Shown in pieces: positions 29,531 through 35,079 of a stretch of 35,079 nt of DNA. Origin of the DNA: a virus; the IMG/VR virus record IMGVR_UViG_3300033553_000123, positions 1 through 35,079 of that record, one strand, 5' to 3'. Every line of letters starts with the position of its first letter. The stretch's first letter is position 1. The notes beneath the pieces were generated by a model, which made no database searches, was not told the origin of the DNA, and saw only the letters and a list, made by a program, of their open reading frames with translations. Both the position numbers and the translations under genes were made by a program.

Positions 29531-32428
29531 GTGAAGAACATTTCTTTCCCCCTCAGGGATGACTGGTTTACAAGTCCCGCTCGTCAGGTGACGAGCCGGG
29601 TGGTTATCAGTGCGAACATGAACAACGTGTACGCTACTGATGTGGTCACCACTGATTCAATTGATGAAGAGCTATTCCCCAAGGGGTCACCAATTGAGCT
29701 TATGAGGGCACCTTCGGGAGGGATTTTCCCGAAGGTGATTATGAACGAGTCGGTGTTCACTTCCACAGACTCACCAAACCCCTATCGGCTGTCTTCAGAG
29801 TCCGACCGATACAAGTACTACATCTCCGACAAGGAATTTTATCAGGGGTTCAATCAGTGGTCGTATGTAGTTAAGTACTCTGAGCCTGTTCCAATCAACA
29901 AGGTCAGGGCTGTGTTTGAAACCGGGAACACTCAGGTGTCGCAATGCACCCTGAGCGTGCTGCCGGTGGGCTCTACTGGATGGTCTTCATTTAGCGTTGC
30001 CGTGGGTGGCGACGGTATCGCAGAAATGAATCACAGTGACCTGATTGGGTGGCTGTCCGATGACCCGGCAGAGACAAAAATGGTGGAGCAGATTAGAGTT
30101 ACAGCCAGCCCCGCTTCGGGATGGCAGCGCATTGCCTTGGTGCAGTTGGCTGGCATCGCAGAAATCAGCGTGTCTCCGTCACATATTGCAAGTCTTTCTG
30201 TAAGTACCAGTGCTGGGGAGTCTGGTCCTCTCAACGTAATGGGGCAAGCCTTGGCCGGGACGCTGAGCCTTTCCCTTAACAACGAGGGTGGGTACTTCGA
30301 CTCTGTTGTTGACTACCTCTCAATCAACAACAGGGTTGAGGTGCTTACTACGGTTGCTACGCAGGGAAACAGTCAGGAGTTCACTCATGGAGTCTACTAT
30401 GTTGACTCATGGTCGAGAGCGCAATACAACGAATTGTCTGCCAGCGGGACAGATATCAGCAAGTTCATGCAGCAGTGGGAGCCCCCACGCTTTTTCACGG
30501 CAGGCTCCAAGGAGACTTCAGTAGTAGTCGAGTTGCTTCAGCGTGCAGGCATTGACGCTTCAGGAATTACGCGGGGGCTGGGAAAGACTCTTTCTCTGTT
30601 CTATTCAGATGGTACAGGAACCATATGGGAGAGGCTGAATGAGATTGCACAGTCATGCCACTCTTGGTTTTGGATTGATGGCGACGGAAGGATGCGCTGG
30701 CAGCCCATTGCAGACTCATGGACAAATCCGATGGACGCGACATTCCGTGAGGCCACAAGTGGGGCCAACCTGTCGATGATAAACTCCTACAGCATGGGGG
30801 TCAATGCCAACATCAACCTAGCCAAGGTTTTCTGGACTGCGGCCTCTGACAACCCGGAGAGGGAACTCTGGGAAGAGCAGGAAACACTTGTGTTGTCATC
30901 TGCCGCCTTGCTGGCTGACGTTCCAACAACCGCCACAACGATTAAGATTTACGGCAATGACTGGGACGTGTTTTCTGATGAGGGGGTTGTATCAATCAAC
31001 CATGAAATCATCCGATACAAGAAGTCAGAAACCAGAGGCCTGCTGACAATTAAGGACCGTGGAATCTACGGCACGAGCAAGGCACATCACCGTCACGGAG
31101 GGGCCAACACTACAATCCCCGGAACCATTCTCAGGTACAATGACTACAGTGCATTGTCACCGGGGATTGAACAGGACGTGAGTGGGACTTCTCCGTTGGA
31201 CGTATACAAGGGAAGGCTCTACTGGGGGAGCGTTGACTCCCTTGCGAAATTGCAGCCAAGGAGGTCCGGCAACACCTCAAGGGACATGCTTCAGGTTATG
31301 CGCACTGACTACACGGACTATGCTCTTATTGGTGCAAAGTTCCACATCGACTCCACAACATCATCTGACGGGACTCCGGTGATGGTTGGGGCACCCTACT
31401 GTGGAATCTTCATCAAGACAAACAACACTAAGGGCGTGTTCTTTGAGTTGCAACCCAAGCTTATGCGCGAGGGCTCGACGCTAGTTGTGTATAGATACCT
31501 CAATGGAACGACAAGGACAAACCTCTATACTGGTAACCCAATAGACGTTCTGGCGGGCAAGGACTATACCATGGAGGTCGCCAGAGTGGGGTCCAATAGC
31601 TATGTGGTCCTCATTAACGGGACTCGTGTCACACCGCAAATTAACGTTGGGTCAATCGGGGTGGGCTACCACGGCGCATTTATTCGTGGGTTTGGTACAC
31701 TAAAGATTGACCACATTTACGGCATCGACTCTCCCAAGGTTAGTGGTTCTCTAGGTGTTGACCAAGTGGTTTCCGCACATGACTACATCAACGGAGGGGT
31801 CCGTTCGGTAACTGAGCCGAACTTGATGTTCGACAAGGCTAACGAGATTTCATTTGAAGACTTTGGGCCTGTCGTGAGGGAGGGCAAGGAGTATGAGGTA
31901 ACATATTCCGCTCCAAGTTCCACAGGTGGGGAGCTTTTCATCTCCGACGAAAATGATGTTTGGGTCCCACACTTCAAAAGCTCGCAGTTCGATGCCGAAT
32001 TTGCAATCCTCAACGCCAGCACGACTGACACTGTGGTCGTCGGGCAAGACCCCGCCACAGAGTCTGACATGTCCCTGTTCATCCACGGAAAGCCCGTCAA
32101 GAACGATGAGGATGACAAGAACTTTGTTGAGGTGAAAGATGAGGTGGCCATTAGACAGTATGGAGAGCAGGAGATAGAGCTTCGTCCCCGCTGGGTTTCG
32201 ACCAAGTCGATGGCTCAGTCCCTTGCCGACACTATCGTGGGGAACTGGGCAAAGGACCAAGACACAGTGGAGCTTGAAATTGTAGCAACGCCCTTCTTGG
32301 AGACTGGCGACAACATTCAAGTCGACCTTATTTCTGGCGACTCTCATCCGTGGCGCGTCACGAGCACGAATTACTCAATCAGCTCAAGCGGCCCGACAAT
32401 GGGAGTGACGGCGACTAGAATCGCGTGA
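29531..32428 (+). CDS. Baseplate/minor tail protein (hub-like) with LamG-like insertion
   Basis: A 965-aa protein starting with GTG at 29531, 3 bp after the previous stop. Residues about 1-450 contain segments typical of tail-hub proteins of actinophages (VEVLTTVATQGNSQEFTHGVYY, GTIWERLNEIAQSCHSWFWIDGDG). Residues about 535-745 contain a jelly-roll-like region (LIGAKFHIDSTTSSDG, GKDYTMEVARVGSNSYVVLING) resembling LamG/concanavalin folds that bind carbohydrate. The C-terminal part (about 770-965) returns to hub-like beta strands (DTVELEIVATPFLETGDNIQV). It probably forms the tail tip and contacts the cell surface. No hydrolase motif seen. Confidence 0.78.
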   Translation: MKNISFPLRDDWFTSPARQVTSRVVISANMNNVYATDVVTTDSIDEELFPKGSPIELMRAPSGGIFPKVIMNESVFTSTDSPNPYRLSSESDRYKYYISDKEFYQGFNQWSYVVKYSEPVPINKVRAVFETGNTQVSQCTLSVLPVGSTGWSSFSVAVGGDGIAEMNHSDLIGWLSDDPAETKMVEQIRVTASPASGWQRIALVQLAGIAEISVSPSHIASLSVSTSAGESGPLNVMGQALAGTLSLSLNNEGGYFDSVVDYLSINNRVEVLTTVATQGNSQEFTHGVYYVDSWSRAQYNELSASGTDISKFMQQWEPPRFFTAGSKETSVVVELLQRAGIDASGITRGLGKTLSLFYSDGTGTIWERLNEIAQSCHSWFWIDGDGRMRWQPIADSWTNPMDATFREATSGANLSMINSYSMGVNANINLAKVFWTAASDNPERELWEEQETLVLSSAALLADVPTTATTIKIYGNDWDVFSDEGVVSINHEIIRYKKSETRGLLTIKDRGIYGTSKAHHRHGGANTTIPGTILRYNDYSALSPGIEQDVSGTSPLDVYKGRLYWGSVDSLAKLQPRRSGNTSRDMLQVMRTDYTDYALIGAKFHIDSTTSSDGTPVMVGAPYCGIFIKTNNTKGVFFELQPKLMREGSTLVVYRYLNGTTRTNLYTGNPIDVLAGKDYTMEVARVGSNSYVVLINGTRVTPQINVGSIGVGYHGAFIRGFGTLKIDHIYGIDSPKVSGSLGVDQVVSAHDYINGGVRSVTEPNLMFDKANEISFEDFGPVVREGKEYEVTYSAPSSTGGELFISDENDVWVPHFKSSQFDAEFAILNASTTDTVVVGQDPATESDMSLFIHGKPVKNDEDDKNFVEVKDEVAIRQYGEQEIELRPRWVSTKSMAQSLADTIVGNWAKDQDTVELEIVATPFLETGDNIQVDLISGDSHPWRVTSTNYSISSSGPTMGVTATRIA

Positions 32429-32453
32429 CTTTTAAACAATCTGACTGTAGGAT
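32425..32453 (+). promoter_or_regulatory. Promoter giving a leaderless mRNA for the 32460 gene
   Basis: GTGACT (32425-32430), 17 bp, TAGGAT (32448-32453), then six bases and the ATG at 32460. The -35 lies over the stop codon of the preceding gene. It resembles the left-operon promoter (TTGACT/TAGGAT) more than the TTGC group. Confidence 0.6.
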
Positions 32454-32459
32454 AGGTAT

Positions 32460-32747
32460 ATGGTAAATGATTATGAGATTTGGGACAACACGCCGGACTC
32501 TCCGTTTAGGGAGTTGCCGGACTTCAAGAATGTCAGCCTTGAGGGCGACCCTCTTGACATTATTGGTGAGGGGGTAGAAGTTGCAGAGGGAGAAGAGGTA
32601 AGAGCCCTTGCAAGCCCAGCGCCATCACAACTAGCCATTATTGGTACCGATGTGCAACTCCACCCGGACGGCAAGGTCACTGTGGACGTGGACCTTCAGT
32701 TTGAAGGTGTGACTGGGGCCGTAGAATATGACGTGAGGTTGGCATGA
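32460..32747 (+). CDS. Hypothetical small tail protein, leaderless
   Basis: A 95-aa acidic protein. The first 50 residues are disordered and acidic; the end forms strands (IIGTDVQLHPDGKVTVDVDL). No family recognised. No Shine-Dalgarno precedes the ATG, in line with leaderless initiation. It overlaps the next gene by ATGA and lies among minor tail genes. Confidence 0.72.
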   Translation: MVNDYEIWDNTPDSPFRELPDFKNVSLEGDPLDIIGEGVEVAEGEEVRALASPAPSQLAIIGTDVQLHPDGKVTVDVDLQFEGVTGAVEYDVRLA

Positions 32748-33490
32748 TTACAGATGCAGGAAGGGACGTGATTGGTAGATACCTTGCCCTAGATGAAACC
32801 GCTTGGGCCGGGTACATCTCTCTTGGCATTGGTTCAGACACAATTAATGTTGCAAGAACTGACTTGGTGTTTGAGGTTGCCCGCGCCGGGGTGTTTGGCT
32901 ACAGGTATGACCCTGCTACAAACACGGTTTACGTGCGTGCGCAGTTTGAAAATGCCTACGACGGGCCAATCTCAGAGGTGGGACTTTGGTCTGAGGGTGA
33001 AGACGGAACCGTTGACCTGTTCTCTTTTGACGATGACGAAGAAGTCTGGGATGGGGACGTTGTCTTCGGAGGTGGGGTTACGGACCCCACATACATGTCC
33101 ATCAATGGAACGGCTACCACAGAAGCGACTGTTGAGCTGTTTGATGACCAAATAAGCAATGGCACATTCAGGCTTTCTGTTGATGGGGCGGGGTCTACTG
33201 GCTCTTCCCTGTCAGTTACAATGTCATCCCCATCGGGCGGGCTGCTAACTCTTGACTTCACCATCGGGGCAGACGACGTAGTCCTCGCCTCAAAGACAAT
33301 TTCTGGTGATGTGAGCGACACCCCATTGTCTGTGTCGATTTCGACAACAGGAGGGGCGGTAATTGTTCGGGGGATGGATTTGAAGATTCTTGGTGATGTA
33401 TCATCAGAGCTAATCGCCATAGAGTCGGCGGCAGGCCTAGTGGCATCAAGGCAAAACACACTAGTGATTGAAATGGGGGTCGATATATGA
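32744..33490 (+). CDS. Minor tail protein
   Basis: A 248-aa protein. The N-terminus (ITDAGRDVIGRYLAL, then YISLGIGSD) and the FENAYDGPISEVGLWSEG strand pair recall the tail-tip and collar domains of actinophage minor tail proteins, which often begin with such an opening. Residues 125-248 form a Ser/Thr/Val-rich beta domain. It starts and ends in ATGA overlaps, so it is co-translated with its neighbours and is likely part of the same baseplate/fibre assembly. Confidence 0.72.
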   Translation: MITDAGRDVIGRYLALDETAWAGYISLGIGSDTINVARTDLVFEVARAGVFGYRYDPATNTVYVRAQFENAYDGPISEVGLWSEGEDGTVDLFSFDDDEEVWDGDVVFGGGVTDPTYMSINGTATTEATVELFDDQISNGTFRLSVDGAGSTGSSLSVTMSSPSGGLLTLDFTIGADDVVLASKTISGDVSDTPLSVSISTTGGAVIVRGMDLKILGDVSSELIAIESAAGLVASRQNTLVIEMGVDI

Positions 33491-35079
33491 GTGAGACAGT
33501 CAAGCTAAGGGGCCTCACCCCCGGTCGTCAGTACTATGTGCAAATCAAGGGCAAGGGACCTGACGGGGAAGACGTTGGTGTGTGGTCGGAAGTATATTCA
33601 TTTATTCCGCCCGGAGACACCATCCCCCCACCAGAGCCAAGCTTTACCGTGAACAGCGTTGGCTCGACCTTTGTTCTCACCATGGACGCATACACCAAGC
33701 CAGAAGACTTTGCTAGGTTTGTAGTCGTGGTAGAAGACGGGCTTGACTCCACGGCCTTTGACATTGGGTCAACGGATACATTCACCCTGACCTCCCAATC
33801 GAACGAAGCCTATTTTGGAGACCCCCCATCGGCAACACTTGATTTCAAGGTGTATGCCTTTGACTATACGGGAAACCCCTCCACGACAGCAACGGTGCAG
33901 CACACCATCCCCGTGCCAACAGCGCCCGTGCTTTCCGCCGTTCGCGGGATTGGTTACGTTGAGTTGTCATGGACAGGGCTGTCTCCAAACATGCTCAGGG
34001 AGTACGTCGTCAAGGTAGACGGCGTGGAGGTGGCGCGCACAACTTCTACAAGTTATACACATACGTCGATTGAAGAAGTGGACTACACCATTGAGCAGGT
34101 TGATGCGTTCGGACGCATTCAGGTGTCCAACTTGGTGACAGAGAACGGTGCTGAGTTTGACCTTGTCCCCCCGGAAAAGCCATCACCACCCACCCTTACG
34201 GCGGGGCTACTTTCTGTGATTGTTCGCCACGACCTCACCCTTGCGCTTGGCGGCCCCCTTCCTAACGACATGGAGTATCTGGAAATCCATGCCAGCCCGA
34301 CTGCGGGGATTGTTCCATCGTCCACTACACTTGTCTACGTGGCCAAGGCCACGTATGCCATGATTTCACAGGGGCTTGGTGCCATTGGTCAATTCTCAAC
34401 AGACGCGGCAACGGTTTATGTTGCCGTAAGGGCGGTTGACACTTCTGGCAACGAGTCTGTACTGTCAGACGAGGTTTCAATCTCACCATTCAAGGTGGGG
34501 ACGGAAGACATTGACTTCGATGCGATTGACAGCACGCTCATCGCAGACGGCTCAATTGAAACCCCTCATTTGACTGCGGGGGCAGTAGTTGCAGACAAGA
34601 TTGCTGCCAACACAATCACCGCCGCCCAAATCGCAGCAGACACAATCACCGGCAACGAAATTGCTGCGGGGTCCATTACAGCCATTGATGCTGTGTTCGG
34701 GAACGCAGCCATCCAGTCTGCCGACATTGCTGACGCAGCCATCACCAACGCCAAGATTGATTCCCTTACATGGGACAAGGGTGTAGGTGGGACCCTTACC
34801 CTTGGTGGGGTGAGCAACACCCTAGGCACGCTGTATGTGCTTGACGCCACAGGTGAAGAAACGGTGTTTGAGCTGGACCAGCAGGACGGCGGATTCGGTG
34901 CTTCAAACTTCTACGTTGGCGACCTTACAAGCCCCACTGTGACCAAGCAGTCGACCTCCTCCAAGACGTTCTACGTCCATCCGGGCACTGGCAGCGACAC
35001 CAACCTCGGCACCGAGGTAAACCCCCTTGCCTCCATCAGCGAGGCGTTGGAGCGCTGTGAGCCCAACATGGCCGGGGGC
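33487..35079 (+). CDS. Tail fibre, 5' part (runs off the window)
   Basis: The frame starts at the ATG at 33487 in an ATGA overlap and stays open for 531 codons to the window end. Residues about 1-40 look like the end of a fibronectin type III domain (GLTPGRQYYVQIKGKG, VWSEVYSF). Two or three further FN3-like domains follow to about residue 340. A block of short repeats (about 355-420) built on AGAVVADKIAA, NTITAAQIAAD, TITGNEIAAG and similar units is typical of trimeric fibre shafts. The end (FYVHPGTGSDTNLGTEVNPL) has the GSD-x-NLGT-x-x-NPL pattern that opens right-handed beta-helix domains, so receptor binding or polysaccharide cleavage may lie beyond the edge. Confidence 0.82.
   Translation, partial: MSETVKLRGLTPGRQYYVQIKGKGPDGEDVGVWSEVYSFIPPGDTIPPPEPSFTVNSVGSTFVLTMDAYTKPEDFARFVVVVEDGLDSTAFDIGSTDTFTLTSQSNEAYFGDPPSATLDFKVYAFDYTGNPSTTATVQHTIPVPTAPVLSAVRGIGYVELSWTGLSPNMLREYVVKVDGVEVARTTSTSYTHTSIEEVDYTIEQVDAFGRIQVSNLVTENGAEFDLVPPEKPSPPTLTAGLLSVIVRHDLTLALGGPLPNDMEYLEIHASPTAGIVPSSTTLVYVAKATYAMISQGLGAIGQFSTDAATVYVAVRAVDTSGNESVLSDEVSISPFKVGTEDIDFDAIDSTLIADGSIETPHLTAGAVVADKIAANTITAAQIAADTITGNEIAAGSITAIDAVFGNAAIQSADIADAAITNAKIDSLTWDKGVGGTLTLGGVSNTLGTLYVLDATGEETVFELDQQDGGFGASNFYVGDLTSPTVTKQSTSSKTFYVHPGTGSDTNLGTEVNPLASISEALERCEPNMAGG

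Overview
The window is a segment of a tailed double-stranded DNA bacteriophage with a long non-contractile tail (siphovirus type). The right two thirds is a canonical head and tail gene set: portal, protease/scaffold, HK97-fold capsid, neck proteins, tail tube, frameshifted tail chaperones, a very large tape measure, baseplate proteins and a fibre cut by the window end. An actinobacterial host is likely but inferred. The hints are promoters that place an ATG exactly at the transcription start (leaderless mRNAs), a B12-dependent ribonucleotide reductase, and small Cys/His proteins of a kind familiar from actinophages. No integrase, tRNA, CRISPR array or insertion sequence was found, and no terminase is in the window.

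Left arm (1-7797, all minus strand). One long operon starts at a clear promoter (TTGACT-N17-TAGGAT) just before 7797. It encodes a 166-aa protein, a 427-aa unknown, a T4 Rnl1-like RNA ligase, six or seven unrecognised accessory proteins (one a 59-aa membrane protein) and, at 27-2162, twelve consecutive diverged paralogues of 50-64 aa. Every one carries C-x(8-13)-C-x5-H-x3-H, and nearly all are joined by ATGA stop/start overlaps. The array is the most unusual feature here.

Control region (7798-8612). About 0.8 kb without a convincing protein gene. It holds divergent promoters (minus strand TTGACA-N17-TATGAT; plus strand TTGCAT-N17-TAAGCT), a palindrome between them, and many hairpins that suggest a structured minus-strand RNA or long leader.

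Right arm (8613 to end, plus strand). It begins with a class II ribonucleotide reductase, a stand-alone peptidoglycan-binding protein and a lectin-like virion protein, followed by the morphogenesis genes. It is divided by a family of promoters of form TTGC(A/T)(T/C)-N17-TANNNT. Three promoters sit directly behind strong terminator hairpins, and three drive genes whose ATG lies six bases after the -10 box. A near-consensus promoter at 10484 runs into a strong terminator and predicts an RNA of about 65 nt. The protease gene carries an internal in-frame start with its own Shine-Dalgarno sequence, expected to give a separate scaffold, and the tail chaperone gene has a GGGAAAC -1 slippery site.
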